Source: Saccharibacillus alkalitolerans (GTDB lineage: Bacteria > Bacillota > Bacilli > Paenibacillales > Paenibacillaceae). From it: a stretch of 64,000 nucleotides of DNA. The notes beneath the pieces are model-generated. The model ran no database searches and was not told where the DNA came from. It saw only the letters and a list, made by a program, of their open reading frames with translations. The stretch spans positions 1-64,000 of the forward strand of contig NZ_JAAFGS010000008.1 in assembly GCF_011090185.1 (NCBI RefSeq), given 5' to 3'. Shown one piece after another: positions 50,836 through 60,384 of this stretch (position 1 is the stretch's first letter; every line of letters starts with the position of its first letter). Made by a program: the position numbers and the translations under genes.

Positions 50836-53829
50836 ATGAAGCATTCATCCGGGGGACCGATTTACGCGTACGAGCCTTGGACGGTAACCGAGCATACGCT
50901 GGATACCGAACAAAATCTGCGCGACGAGACGATCTTTGCCGTGGCCAACGGATATTTGGGCATGCGCGGCAATTTCGAGGAAGGCTATTACGGTCCGCTG
51001 GGCACTTCGCTGCGCGGTACGTATATCAACGGATTTTACGAGTCGGCTCCGATCGTATACGGCGAGGAGACTTTCGGTTCGGCGCCCGACCGCGAAACGA
51101 TGCTGAACGTCGCCGACGCCCAGATCATCCGGATCTGGCTGGAAGACGAGCCGGTGCACATGTTCCAGGGCACGCTGTTCGGCTACTGGCGCCAGCTCGA
51201 CATGCGCAAAGGCTGCGTGACCCGCACCATTCAGTGGCGCTCGCTCGAAGGCCGCGAAGTCGAGATTACGTTCGAACGCATGGCCTCGCTCGACGACCCT
51301 CATCTGCTGCTGCTGCGCTGCACGGTCAAGCCGATCAATTTCGAAGGGAAAATCCGCTTCGAATCGGAAATCGACGGCAATGTCGTCAATCAGTCGTCTT
51401 CGGGCGATCCGCGTTCGGGTTCTTCGTTCTCGGGACCTGTCCTGATGACGCTCGAGATGCGCGAAAACGGAACGTACGCCGGCATTATGCAGCGTACCCG
51501 GGTGACCGGCTTCCACGTGGCCTGCGCGGCCGAACACAAGCTGACGGGCGGCGAATACGAGCTGACGACGGAAGCTTCGAGCGGGAAAGTGGAGAAGCGT
51601 TTTACGGTATCCGCGCAGCCGGGCGACGAATTCGTCTTGGAAAAATACATTGTCTACCATGCTTCGGAAGGAGCGAACACCGGCGATCTGTGGAAAGACG
51701 GCATCCGCCAACTGGACGAAGCGATGGAGCGGGGATACGACAGCTACGCGGCCATCCAGGAAGGCATCCTCGACGAATTCTGGATGTCCGCCGACATCGT
51801 GGTCGAAGGCGACGAAGCGCTGCAGCAGGGCCTGCGGTTCAGCGCTTATCACGTCTTCCAGTCCGTGGGCCGCGACGGGCGGACCAATATGGGCGCGAAA
51901 GGACTGACCGGCGAAGGATACGAAGGCCACTACTTCTGGGATACCGAGATGTACGTCTTTCCGTTCTTCCTGTATACCGAGCCGGAAATCGCGCGCAAGC
52001 TGCTGGATTACCGGCATTACATTTTGCCGGAAGCGCGCAAGCACGCCGAAGAGCTGAATTTCAAAGGCGCGCTGTTCCCGTGGCGGACGATCAGCGGCGA
52101 AGAGACGTCGGCTTATTTCCCGGCGGGCACCGCCCAGATTCATATCAACGCGGATATCGCGCATGCCATCAAGCTGTACAACGAGGCCGTCGACGATCCC
52201 GATTACAAATACGGCGACGGGTTGGAGATTCTGATCGAGACCAGCCGCTTCTTCGCCGCCTACGGAAGTTTCATTCCGGGCCGGGGATTCTGCATCAACG
52301 GCGTAACGGGGCCGGACGAGTACACGGCGCTCGTAAACAATAACGCCTACACGAACGTGATGGTGCAGGATCAATTCGAATATACCGTTCAACTGCTGGA
52401 GGAGATGAAGCATCTGCACGAAGGCCGCTGCGAAGAGCTGTGCGACCGGATGAGCGTGACGGACGCGGAGATCGGCTCCTGGCGCAAGATGGCGGAGGAG
52501 ATGTTTATTTACCGCGAACACGGGATGATCGGCCAGGACGATTCGTTCCTGCACAAAGCGCCGTGGGACTTCGCCAATACGCCGAAGGAGAAGTATCCGC
52601 TGCTGCTGCATTATCACCCGATGGATATTTACCGTCACCAGGTGTTGAAGCAGGCGGATCTCGTACTGGCTTTCCACGTGCAGCCGGACCGCTTCACCCG
52701 GGCGGAAAAGGCGCGCGGCTATCTCTATTATGAAGGATTGACCACGCACGACTCGTCGCTGTCGGCCTGCGTGCACTCGATGGTCGCGTCGGAGCTGGGC
52801 TATATGGATCAGGCTTACGAATTTTTCATGGAAACGTCCCGCCTGGATCTCGACGACACCCACGGCAACGTCAAGGACGGCATTCACGCCGCCGCGATGG
52901 CCGGCAGCCGTCTGGCGATCGTCCACGGCTTCGCCGGGATGAAGCAGGACCCGGACAGGCTCAGCTTCCGCCCGGTACTGCCCGGCCAGTGGGAACGATG
53001 CGCCTTTTCCTTGAAATGGCAGGGACGCCGGCTGCATGTGAGCATCGTGCAGGATTCGACGACGTATCGCATCCTCGAAGGCGATCCGGTGAAGATCGAG
53101 CACTTCGGCGTCGTCACGGAACTCGAGGAAGAATTGACGCTGCCGAACCGCGTTCTGGGCGGCGTGCTGTTCGACCTGGACGGGGTCATTACCGACACGG
53201 CCGAGCTGCATTACCAGGCCTGGAAAGAACTTGCCGACGAGCTGGGCATCCCCTTCGACCGCGAATACAACGAGAAGCTGAAAGGCGTGGACCGGATGGC
53301 TTCGCTGAAGCTGATTCTGCAAAACGGAGACCGGAAATTTTCGCTGGAAGATATGCAGAGGCTCGCCGACCGCAAAAACGAGCGGTACAGGGAGCTGCTG
53401 CTCACGCTGACGCCGGAAGCGCTGCTGCCGGGCGTGCGCAAGCTGCTGAAGGCGCTGCGCCGCGACGGTATCCGGATCGCTCTGGCTTCCGCCAGCCGCA
53501 ATGCGGCGACCGTGCTCGACCGTCTCGGCGTGACCGACCTGTTCGATTTCGTGGCCGATGCGGGCGCCGTCGCGCTGCAGAAGCCGGACGCGGAAATTTT
53601 CCTGAACGCAGCCGAAGGCCTGGGCGTACATCCGCTGCGCTGCATCGGGATCGAAGACGCCGAAGCGGGCGTCGTGGCCATTCACCGCGCGGGCATGCAG
53701 GCCGTCGGCATCGGCACGGAAGAGACGCTGCCGGACGCCGATCATCACGTCTCGTCGCCGGCGGAGCTGAATCCGGCGCTGCTGCGGGAGTGGATGAGCG
53801 AATTTCCGAAGCGGGAACTGAGAGGCTGA
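50836..53829 (+). CDS. GH65 disaccharide phosphorylase fused to beta-phosphoglucomutase
   Basis: A 997-residue bifunctional enzyme. Residues 1-770 are a GH65 phosphorylase (GNGYLGMRGNFEE type start at 38-50, general acid Glu495 in GPDEYTALV). Residues 774-997 are a complete HAD beta-phosphoglucomutase with Asp780/Asp782 in LFDLDGVITDT, the ALASASRN loop, LQKPD and GIEDAEAG. The first half makes beta-glucose-1-phosphate from an alpha-glucoside (kojibiose, nigerose or trehalose class), and the second converts it to glucose-6-phosphate. Start ATG 50836 is correctly spaced from GGGAGGA; three ATGs further upstream are not. The mutase could also serve the separate maltose phosphorylase, which makes the same product. 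Confidence 0.9.
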   Translation: MKHSSGGPIYAYEPWTVTEHTLDTEQNLRDETIFAVANGYLGMRGNFEEGYYGPLGTSLRGTYINGFYESAPIVYGEETFGSAPDRETMLNVADAQIIRIWLEDEPVHMFQGTLFGYWRQLDMRKGCVTRTIQWRSLEGREVEITFERMASLDDPHLLLLRCTVKPINFEGKIRFESEIDGNVVNQSSSGDPRSGSSFSGPVLMTLEMRENGTYAGIMQRTRVTGFHVACAAEHKLTGGEYELTTEASSGKVEKRFTVSAQPGDEFVLEKYIVYHASEGANTGDLWKDGIRQLDEAMERGYDSYAAIQEGILDEFWMSADIVVEGDEALQQGLRFSAYHVFQSVGRDGRTNMGAKGLTGEGYEGHYFWDTEMYVFPFFLYTEPEIARKLLDYRHYILPEARKHAEELNFKGALFPWRTISGEETSAYFPAGTAQIHINADIAHAIKLYNEAVDDPDYKYGDGLEILIETSRFFAAYGSFIPGRGFCINGVTGPDEYTALVNNNAYTNVMVQDQFEYTVQLLEEMKHLHEGRCEELCDRMSVTDAEIGSWRKMAEEMFIYREHGMIGQDDSFLHKAPWDFANTPKEKYPLLLHYHPMDIYRHQVLKQADLVLAFHVQPDRFTRAEKARGYLYYEGLTTHDSSLSACVHSMVASELGYMDQAYEFFMETSRLDLDDTHGNVKDGIHAAAMAGSRLAIVHGFAGMKQDPDRLSFRPVLPGQWERCAFSLKWQGRRLHVSIVQDSTTYRILEGDPVKIEHFGVVTELEEELTLPNRVLGGVLFDLDGVITDTAELHYQAWKELADELGIPFDREYNEKLKGVDRMASLKLILQNGDRKFSLEDMQRLADRKNERYRELLLTLTPEALLPGVRKLLKALRRDGIRIALASASRNAATVLDRLGVTDLFDFVADAGAVALQKPDAEIFLNAAEGLGVHPLRCIGIEDAEAGVVAIHRAGMQAVGIGTEETLPDADHHVSSPAELNPALLREWMSEFPKRELRG

Positions 53830-53877
53830 CGGACTTCCATGCTCGGTAAGACAACCGAATAAGTATCGCAAATTTCG

Positions 53878-53918
53878 CCGCGCGGCGTATCCTTAAGGGA
53901 GAACCGCGCGGTTTTTTT
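53878..53918 (+). terminator. Terminator of the GH65 fusion gene
   Basis: CCGCGCGG (53878-53885) pairs with CCGCGCGG (53904-53911), enclosing CCTTAAGGG, followed by TTTTTTT. Confidence 0.85.
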
Positions 53919-53932
53919 ATTTTTGGGCAGGT

Positions 53933-53964
53933 TGAAACTTTTCGCGGAGTCCCGGCCGTCATAG
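53933..53964 (+). promoter_or_regulatory. Candidate ECF-type promoter of sigma module 1
   Basis: TGAAAC (53933-53938) and CGTCATAG (53957-53964) resemble ECF -35 and -10 elements. The 18-base gap is slightly long. It lies 31 bases before the GTG start of the sigma gene, suggesting autoregulation. Confidence 0.5.
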
Positions 53965-53994
53965 CGGTGCAGTTTCACAAGAGGGGGAGAGAGG

Positions 53995-54519
53995 GTGGCC
54001 GAGACGCTGAGATTGGAACAAACGGGAGAGCGGGCTATCGAAAATGAGGAAGAACGCTTTTTCGAACGGATCGACAGGCAGAGCGGCAGGCTGTACAGCA
54101 TCGCTTACAGCTATCTGCGCAGCGACGCGGATGCGCTGGAGATGCTGCAGGAAGCCTCGTTCCGCGCCTGGTCGAAAAAAAAGTCGCTGAAAGACGAAGC
54201 GCTGTTCGATTCGTGGCTGATCCGCATCTTGATCAACTGCTGCATGGACGAGCTGCGCCGGCGTAAAAGGGTGGTGCCGGTCGAACGCGTCGGCGAGGAA
54301 CGTGGCGCGGCCGAGATGCGAAGTTCCAGCCGGATCGACCTGGAACGGGCGATGGCGAATATGCCCGAGAAATACCGCCACGTGCTGACGTTAAGGTTTT
54401 ATCACGACATGACGCTGGGCGAAATCGCCCGAATTTTGAACAAGCCGGAAAGCACCGTCAAGACGAGGCTGTACCGGGCTTTGAAGCAGATGCGCAGCCG
54501 GCTTGAGCAGGAACGCTAA
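53995..54519 (+). CDS. ECF RNA polymerase sigma factor, module 1
   Basis: A 174-residue ECF sigma. Region 2 includes YSIAYSYLRSDADALEMLQE and FRAW, and region 4 includes RFYHDMTLGEIARILNKPES, the DNA-contacting helices. GTG 53995 follows GAGGGGG. The next gene, 21 bases on, encodes a DUF4179 membrane protein as presumed anti-sigma. It is closely similar to the sigma factors at 56138 and 59842 (all share NCCMDELRRRKR), so the three modules arose by duplication. Confidence 0.92.
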   Translation: MAETLRLEQTGERAIENEEERFFERIDRQSGRLYSIAYSYLRSDADALEMLQEASFRAWSKKKSLKDEALFDSWLIRILINCCMDELRRRKRVVPVERVGEERGAAEMRSSSRIDLERAMANMPEKYRHVLTLRFYHDMTLGEIARILNKPESTVKTRLYRALKQMRSRLEQER

Positions 54520-54540
54520 GAAGCGGGGAGGAAAGCGAAC

Positions 54541-55980
54541 ATGGAAAAATACCGTACGGAAGAACGGATGCTGGCGGAAGCCGCGGAGGAGGATCGCCGG
54601 GAGCGGCATATGCCTTCGGCCGCGCAGCGAAGCGCCGCCATTCGCAGAGGCATGGAGAGGGCGAACGGCGGGACGCGCCGGAGGGCGGGCTTCGTCTACG
54701 GAGGAGCGGGAGCGGCGGCGCTGGCGGCGGGAGCGCTGCTGATCGGATACGGCGGCTTCGCGGGAGAAGGGACGGCGCCTTCGGAACCGTCTTCGTCCCA
54801 AGCGGCGGATCCGCAGAAGGTGGAACCGTCTTTGGAGCCTTTTTACCCGCTGGTCATGCGCAATGATTCGACGATCGCCAGCGCGCTGAAGCGCGGCGCG
54901 GCGACGCCGACGGATATCGTCTCCGAGCGGGACGGCTTTGCGCTGAACATTCGGGGCACGGTACGCGACAGCCGCAGCGTGACGCTGTTTTATACGCTGA
55001 AAGGCCCCGGCGGGGACCGACTGTCGCTGAACCGGCCTAAGCTGGTGGATGCTTCGACCGGGAAAACGGCGACCTGGGAAGAAGACGGCGCGCCTCCGAA
55101 CGAACAGTTCGACGTGTTCGAACGGGCTCAATACGGCGTGATCACGATGCCGCTGCGCCCGGAATTCGGCGGTTCGGAGCAGTTTGCGTTGAAAGCCTAC
55201 GCCGTGTCGGGACGCGTCGGCGCAGACGGCAATCGTCTGCAGACGTTCGACGTTCCGCTGACTGTCGCCTCGAACGCGGATGAAGAACAATATACCGTGT
55301 TCGAGCAGCCCAAAACGCTTAAGGTAGGCGGCCAGTCCGTCGAAATCGAGCGCATGCTGGTCACGCCGCTGCGGATCTACTTGTCCGTGAGCCAAGAAAC
55401 GGAGCAGACCTTCTTCAGCTTGGTCAACCCGCGTCTGGTCGTGACGCACGACGGTAAGAGAAAGACGCTGGCGCGCGAATCAATGTGGCCTTATCCGGAC
55501 CGCGCGGAAAAAATCAACTACCGGCTGGTGTATGCCAATACCTCGGGAACCGGACGTCCCGATTCGATCGCGTTCCGCGCGGAAGGCATCGCGAAGGCTC
55601 CGGAAGCAGGCAGCGTCTTCGTCGTGGACACGGAAAAGTCCGAAGTGCTGCGGGCGCCCGGAGAAGATTACGCGGCAAGCTTGACGGCAGCGGCGTCGAC
55701 CGACCTGTCCCAACTGACGGTGACCTACCCGATCTCGTCCAAAGATTGGGCCGAGAACCGTTCCCTGCTGCTTGACCTGACTTTCACGGACGGAGACGGG
55801 AAGACGCACAAGCTGCGGGAAGATGCGAACGGATCGTTCGGCGGAGGCATGAGCAATGCCGACGGAACCGCCTCCGCCTACGTCTATCTGGAAAAGCTCG
55901 ATTATCCGCAGCCGCTGACCTTCAAAGTCGCCGGCGCGCCGGGCTGGACGAAAGACGAGCAGGAGATTACGCTGAAATAA
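54541..55980 (+). CDS. DUF4179 membrane anti-sigma factor, module 1
   Basis: A 479-residue single-pass protein: about 48 cytoplasmic residues without Cys (so no zinc-type anti-sigma motif), a membrane helix (about 50-72) and a large outer domain with GFALNIRGTVRDSRSVTLFY (DUF4179) and a C-terminal half ending in PQPLTFKV. It should hold the sigma factor at the membrane until an outside signal arrives. Ribosome site GGGGAGG precedes ATG 54541. A terminator follows. Confidence 0.82.
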   Translation: MEKYRTEERMLAEAAEEDRRERHMPSAAQRSAAIRRGMERANGGTRRRAGFVYGGAGAAALAAGALLIGYGGFAGEGTAPSEPSSSQAADPQKVEPSLEPFYPLVMRNDSTIASALKRGAATPTDIVSERDGFALNIRGTVRDSRSVTLFYTLKGPGGDRLSLNRPKLVDASTGKTATWEEDGAPPNEQFDVFERAQYGVITMPLRPEFGGSEQFALKAYAVSGRVGADGNRLQTFDVPLTVASNADEEQYTVFEQPKTLKVGGQSVEIERMLVTPLRIYLSVSQETEQTFFSLVNPRLVVTHDGKRKTLARESMWPYPDRAEKINYRLVYANTSGTGRPDSIAFRAEGIAKAPEAGSVFVVDTEKSEVLRAPGEDYAASLTAAASTDLSQLTVTYPISSKDWAENRSLLLDLTFTDGDGKTHKLREDANGSFGGGMSNADGTASAYVYLEKLDYPQPLTFKVAGAPGWTKDEQEITLK

Positions 55981-56002
55981 GGGCAAAAGACGCAAGTGCC
56001 GG

Positions 56003-56030
56003 ACCGGACGACGCTGTCGTCCGGTTTTTC
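56003..56030 (+). terminator. Terminator after sigma module 1
   Basis: ACCGGACGAC (56003-56012) pairs with GTCGTCCGGT (56016-56025), followed by TTTT. Confidence 0.85.
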
Positions 56031-56137
56031 TTGTCTTTTTTGCCGAATCCGAAAACCGTTCGCCGTCTCCGCGCCGTCTACTATACATAATCGATTAGAA
56101 AAGAAACACGCGTGATTGAAGCAGAGGGGGCCTGCAG

Positions 56138-56647
56138 GTGGATACACCGCTGGAAGTGAAGCAAGGCAGCGCGCGCGCAGCGGAAGAAAACGAAGAAAAG
56201 TTTATCGGCAAAATCGCGGAGCATCGGCGGAAGCTGTACGGCATCGCCTTCAGTTATCTGCACAACGAAGCGGACGCGCTCGAAGTGCTGCAGGAAGCGT
56301 CCTGCAAAGCCTGGGTCAAGCGCCGGTCGCTGAAGGACGGCGCGGCCTTTCTGCCGTGGATGATCCGAATCCTGATCAACTGCTGCATGGACGAATTGAG
56401 AAGGCGCAAACGGGTTTCGCCGTCGGAACGTGCGGGCGAGGACCGCACCGCGGAGATGATCAGCTCGCATCGGATCGACCTGGACCGGGCGCTGGCGCAG
56501 ATGCAGCCCAAATACCGGCACGTCATCATCTTGAAATACTATCACGACATGACGCTCACTGAGGTCGCCCGCGTCTTGAACAAGCCCGAAGGCACGGTCA
56601 AAACCTGGCTGCATAAGGCGCTTAAGCAAATGCGGGAACTGCTCTAA
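56138..56647 (+). CDS. ECF RNA polymerase sigma factor, module 2
   Basis: A 169-residue ECF sigma with region 2 (YGIAFSYLHNEADALEVLQE, KAW) and region 4 (YYHDMTLTEVARVLNKPEG) intact. GTG 56138 is the start; GGGGG lies about ten bases upstream. It pairs with the DUF4179 protein encoded 32 bases downstream. Region 4 differs from modules 1 and 3 mainly outside the recognition helix, so promoter specificity may overlap. Confidence 0.92.
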   Translation: MDTPLEVKQGSARAAEENEEKFIGKIAEHRRKLYGIAFSYLHNEADALEVLQEASCKAWVKRRSLKDGAAFLPWMIRILINCCMDELRRRKRVSPSERAGEDRTAEMISSHRIDLDRALAQMQPKYRHVIILKYYHDMTLTEVARVLNKPEGTVKTWLHKALKQMRELL

Positions 56648-56679
56648 CGGCGGGAGCGAGGCGAAAAGGAGGAAAAGGC

Positions 56680-58152
56680 ATGGAAAGCAAACGCGAAGAG
56701 CAGTTGTTCCGGCAGGAAGCGGAGAGGGAAGCAAGGGAGACGGCCGGCATCAACGATGAAAAGCTGATGCGCGCCATCCGCAGCGGCGTAAAAAGGGGCG
56801 GAGCTCAGAGCCGAAGACGGACCTATCGTTACGTTGGAGCCGGGGCTGCGGGCGCGGCATTGGCCGCAGGCCTGTTTTTGGCTGCCGACGGGCCGGAACT
56901 GTGGAACCGAGCGGCTGTCGTTCAGGCGCCCGCACCCGAACAGACGGCGGATGAGGGCGGAAGTTGGGGCGAGTACGAACAATTCCGGGCCAGCGCGTCG
57001 GCCGATCCGGTTCTCAAAGCCGCGCTGGACAAAGGGGAAGTGCAGCCGCTGGACGTGACGGCCGAAGGAGACGGATACACGCTGGAGCTGTTCGGTACGG
57101 TGCGCGACAGCCGAAAACTTACGCTGCTGTACGCGATCGGCGGAGAAGGGGTGCGTTCGACCGCCGTCAGTCTGGGACGGCTGACGGACGCATCGGGACG
57201 GGAGCTCGGGAAGCAGGAAGAGCGCCGGGACTTTTATGTGGACGGTCGTTTGTACGGATACGCAACGTTCGCGTTGAACGGAGCGGAAGGAGAGGAGCTT
57301 AAGGCGTTCAAGCTCGAAGCGCCGATCTACAGCCGGACGGCCAATCCCGGTTACGACAAGGACAGCGAGAAGCTGGCCGTGCTGACGGCGGATGTCGCGC
57401 TCAAGCCGGCCGCGAACGGAGGCGCAGTCGGCTCGCTTGAGCAGGAACTGGCCGCCGGGCAGACGATGACGGTCGACGGGCAGCTGCTGCGCGTCCAGGA
57501 GGCGCTCATCACGCCGCAGCGCGGTTACTTGGTTCTCGTCTCCGACGCGGCCAATGACAAGAACATCTCCCGCTTGGTCGGAGCGAAGCTGACGGTGACG
57601 AAGGACGGGAAGGCGACGGTATCGAAAGGAGGGCCCGGCGTCGGGGTCGTCCTGACGGAGGAAGACGGTTCGACGCGCTTCGAATTTACGTTTAATCGGG
57701 TGCCGCTGCCGAAAGATCCCGACTCCGTCACGTTCAGCGTGGAAGGGATCGAAGCGCTGAGCCGGGAAGAGCAAAAACTGGTCGTCGACACCGAGAAGAA
57801 AAAGGTGCTGCAGGCGCCGGACCCGGGAACGTCGGTGGACGTCAATCCCGGAGCGGAAGGAACCGAAGTGCTTCAATTGAATTATCCGATCGATTCGGAA
57901 CGCTTCTTCGGCGAGGATCCGCCGTCTCTGATGTATCTGGACACGACCTTCGCCGATGCGGACGGCAAGGAATATCCGCTGTCGTCTTTCGTCGGGGAGA
58001 ACGGCATGGTCGTCAGCGAAGTGCAGCCGGGCAGCAAATCGACATTCGCATCCTACGTTATGGAAGATAAGGATTATGCGCAGCCGCTTACGTTCAAGAT
58101 TTTGGTGTACCCGAAGGAAATTCTCGAACACCGCGAACTGAAGCTGAAATGA
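56680..58152 (+). CDS. DUF4179 membrane anti-sigma factor, module 2
   Basis: A 490-residue paralogue of the proteins at 54541 and 60385. A short charged cytoplasmic segment without Cys (1-52) leads to a membrane helix (about 53-72) and an outer domain with GYTLELFGTVRDSRKLTLLY and a C-terminal AQPLTFKI. AAAAGGAGG precedes ATG 56680. The next gene encodes a free secreted version of the same outer domain without an intervening terminator. Confidence 0.82.
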   Translation: MESKREEQLFRQEAEREARETAGINDEKLMRAIRSGVKRGGAQSRRRTYRYVGAGAAGAALAAGLFLAADGPELWNRAAVVQAPAPEQTADEGGSWGEYEQFRASASADPVLKAALDKGEVQPLDVTAEGDGYTLELFGTVRDSRKLTLLYAIGGEGVRSTAVSLGRLTDASGRELGKQEERRDFYVDGRLYGYATFALNGAEGEELKAFKLEAPIYSRTANPGYDKDSEKLAVLTADVALKPAANGGAVGSLEQELAAGQTMTVDGQLLRVQEALITPQRGYLVLVSDAANDKNISRLVGAKLTVTKDGKATVSKGGPGVGVVLTEEDGSTRFEFTFNRVPLPKDPDSVTFSVEGIEALSREEQKLVVDTEKKKVLQAPDPGTSVDVNPGAEGTEVLQLNYPIDSERFFGEDPPSLMYLDTTFADADGKEYPLSSFVGENGMVVSEVQPGSKSTFASYVMEDKDYAQPLTFKILVYPKEILEHRELKLK

Positions 58153-58268
58153 TCGGCGGCGAGGGTTTCGCAAGAAAAAAATAAAAAATGACTTTTGCCG
58201 AATCCGTTTGGGCTTGCGCTCCGTCAACATAGTGATTGAATTCTTTTATTATCCAGAGGAGGATGGAA

Positions 58269-59591
58269 ATGAGAAAAAGACTTCAAACCGCAAAAAGGTT
58301 CGCAGGCGCAGGCACGGCGGCAGTTTTGGCTTCGAGTATGCTGTTCGCGGCTCCGGGGGCTTTCGCGGCTTCGGCACAATCGGTTCCTGCCGTCTCGGCG
58401 TCCGAAAAAGCGCCGGTCGCGAAAGATACGGGAGCGTTCGAGAATTTCCGCAAAGCGATCGGTCAAGACGATGCGGTGCTGACGGCCGCGCTGGACAAGG
58501 GCAGCGTGGAAGCGTTGAACGATTCCGTCAGCGGGTCCGGCTACACGCTGAATGTCAAAGGCGCGATTCGGGACAGCCGCAGCCTGACGCTGCTGTACGA
58601 GCTGAGCGGGGACAACGCGGACAAAGCGGCGCTCAGCCGTATTTCGCTCAAAGAAGGCGGCCGGGAACTGGTTAAGTCCCAAGGCCTCTCGAACTCGACC
58701 GTCATCGGCGGCAAAGTGTACGGTTACGCCTCGTTCCGCCTGGCGGAGTCGGACGGCACGCTGGGCACGTTCAGCGTGACCGCGCCGGTATACAGCCGCA
58801 CGCCGAATCCGGGCTACGATCCGACCAGCAAGCTGCTGACGACGCTCAAGCTCGACGTGCAGACCGACCCGACGAAGTTCGGACAGCACGAAAGCAGCCT
58901 GAAGACCGGGCAGACGATCACTTTGGACGGACAGAAGCTGAACGTGACGGAAGCTTACAGCACGCCGCTTCGCACTTACGTGACCCTTACCGCGGACAAG
59001 TCGAACAGCAAAGAAATTTTCCGCCTGTACGGCGTGAAGCTGACACTGGGCAAAGACGGCGTCGAACAGACGGCGCGGCCGCAGCTGGGCGTGTCGTACA
59101 ACGACGGTTCCGATTACATTTTCGAATTCCCGAACGAAGCGCTGCTGACCGAGCCCGACAGCGTCGTCTTCCATGCGGACGGGATCGAAGCTCTGGACAA
59201 GGACCAACTGAAGGCGAAGCTGGATACGAAAAAAGGCACCGTCGACGCTCCCGCGATTCCTGACCTGAAAGTGAAAGTGGAAGATGCTTCGAAGGACGTA
59301 TCCAAAGCCACGTTTACGTACAAAGTGGACCCTGCCCTTTACGAGGATCCGCAGGATCTGGCTTCGCAGCTCGTGCTGGGAACGGAGTTCACGGACGCGT
59401 CAGGCAAGAAGCATAAAACGGTCGAAGCGCCGGACGGTTCCGGTTTCGGCTACTCCTATTCCTACGGCGACAGCGAGGAAGGCATCGTGACCGTGTATTT
59501 CAAAAAAGGCAGCTATCCGCAGCCGCTGACATTCGACATCTATATGTATCCGAACCTGATCCCGGACGCGCAAAATCTGGATTTGAAATAA
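58269..59591 (+). CDS. Secreted stand-alone DUF4179 ectodomain protein
   Basis: A 440-residue protein whose body aligns end to end with the outer domains of the neighbouring anti-sigma proteins (FRKAIGQDDAVLTAALDKG, GYTLNVKGAIRDSRSLTLLY, PQPLTFDI), but the cytoplasmic sigma-binding part is replaced by a cleavable Sec signal (1-34, cutting near AFA-AS). Start ATG 58269 fits GAGGAGG. It follows module 2 by 116 bases with no terminator between. It could compete for, or present, the ligand sensed by the membrane-bound paralogues. That role is inference. Confidence 0.8.
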   Translation: MRKRLQTAKRFAGAGTAAVLASSMLFAAPGAFAASAQSVPAVSASEKAPVAKDTGAFENFRKAIGQDDAVLTAALDKGSVEALNDSVSGSGYTLNVKGAIRDSRSLTLLYELSGDNADKAALSRISLKEGGRELVKSQGLSNSTVIGGKVYGYASFRLAESDGTLGTFSVTAPVYSRTPNPGYDPTSKLLTTLKLDVQTDPTKFGQHESSLKTGQTITLDGQKLNVTEAYSTPLRTYVTLTADKSNSKEIFRLYGVKLTLGKDGVEQTARPQLGVSYNDGSDYIFEFPNEALLTEPDSVVFHADGIEALDKDQLKAKLDTKKGTVDAPAIPDLKVKVEDASKDVSKATFTYKVDPALYEDPQDLASQLVLGTEFTDASGKKHKTVEAPDGSGFGYSYSYGDSEEGIVTVYFKKGSYPQPLTFDIYMYPNLIPDAQNLDLK

Positions 59592-59618
59592 GCGTTCGGC
59601 GTCAAAAGACCGCGATCG

Positions 59619-59648
59619 GACCGTCTTCCCGGGAAGACGGTCTTTTTT
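59619..59648 (+). terminator. Terminator after the secreted DUF4179 gene
   Basis: GACCGTCTTCCC (59619-59630) pairs with GGGAAGACGGTC (59631-59642), so the stem closes with a minimal loop, then TTTTTT. Confidence 0.88.
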
Positions 59649-59841
59649 AATGCCTGTTTTTCCGGCTTTTGTTAAAATAAATCAATCGTTTTGAACGGGC
59701 GGCGCGTCTTACAGGCATCAGATTTTGCAAAAGGCTGATATCGGAGGCGGCGCGGAGCCATGCGGCGGCATAGGCTTCGGCGGCGCATCCGGTTCCGTCG
59801 GCAGGGGCTGCTGCAGCGGCCCGGACAGGAGGGGAATGAAT

Positions 59842-60360
59842 ATGGAGAAGGCGGTGGAGAAAGCGGAACGGCACACGGAAATGGAACGTTCCGCGAACGC
59901 GGAGGAAGAGCTTTTTTTCAAACGGATTTCGGAGCAGCAGCGGAAATTGTACGTGATCGCGTTCAGTTATCTGCGCCGCGAAGCGGACGCGCTGGAAGCG
60001 GTGCAGGAAGCGTCCTGCCGGGCGTGGATCAAGCGGAAAAAGCTGAACAACCCGGACATGTTCTCGAGCTGGCTCGTCCGGATCGTCATCAACTGCTGCA
60101 TGGACGAGCTAAGGCGAAGAAAGAGGGCATTTCCGACCGCGGAGATCGAAGAGAGACACGCGGAGGAGATGCGGAGCAACGAACGGATCGACCTGGAAAG
60201 GGCGTTCGGACGAATGAAGCCCAAGTACCGCCATGCGGTCATGCTCAAATATTATCACGGCATGACGTCGGCGGAGATCGCGAAGGTGCTGGGAAAGCCG
60301 GAAGGAACGATCAAGACGTGGCTGCGCGAAGGGCTGAAGCAGCTGAGAACGTTATTATAA
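59842..60360 (+). CDS. ECF RNA polymerase sigma factor, module 3
   Basis: A 172-residue ECF sigma. Region 2 reads YVIAFSYLRREADALEAVQE and region 4 YYHGMTSAEIAKVLGKPEG. Two ATGs (59836, 59842) follow AGGAGGGG, and the second has the better spacing. The DUF4179 partner starts 24 bases after the stop. Third member of the duplicated set. Confidence 0.92.
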   Translation: MEKAVEKAERHTEMERSANAEEELFFKRISEQQRKLYVIAFSYLRREADALEAVQEASCRAWIKRKKLNNPDMFSSWLVRIVINCCMDELRRRKRAFPTAEIEERHAEEMRSNERIDLERAFGRMKPKYRHAVMLKYYHGMTSAEIAKVLGKPEGTIKTWLREGLKQLRTLL

Positions 60361-60384
60361 AGCGAAAAACGGGAGGGAACACGG

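Noticed and set aside
50845-53871. 1008-codon open frame antisense to the GH65-mutase fusion
   Set aside because: Long only because high-GC codon bias removes stops on the opposite strand; no domain and no translation signal.
56041-58206. Shared TTTTGCCGAATCCG before module 2 and before the secreted DUF4179 gene as an ECF -35
   Set aside because: The distance to the nearest CCGTC element differs (22 versus 14 bases), so the pair does not form a consistent promoter.
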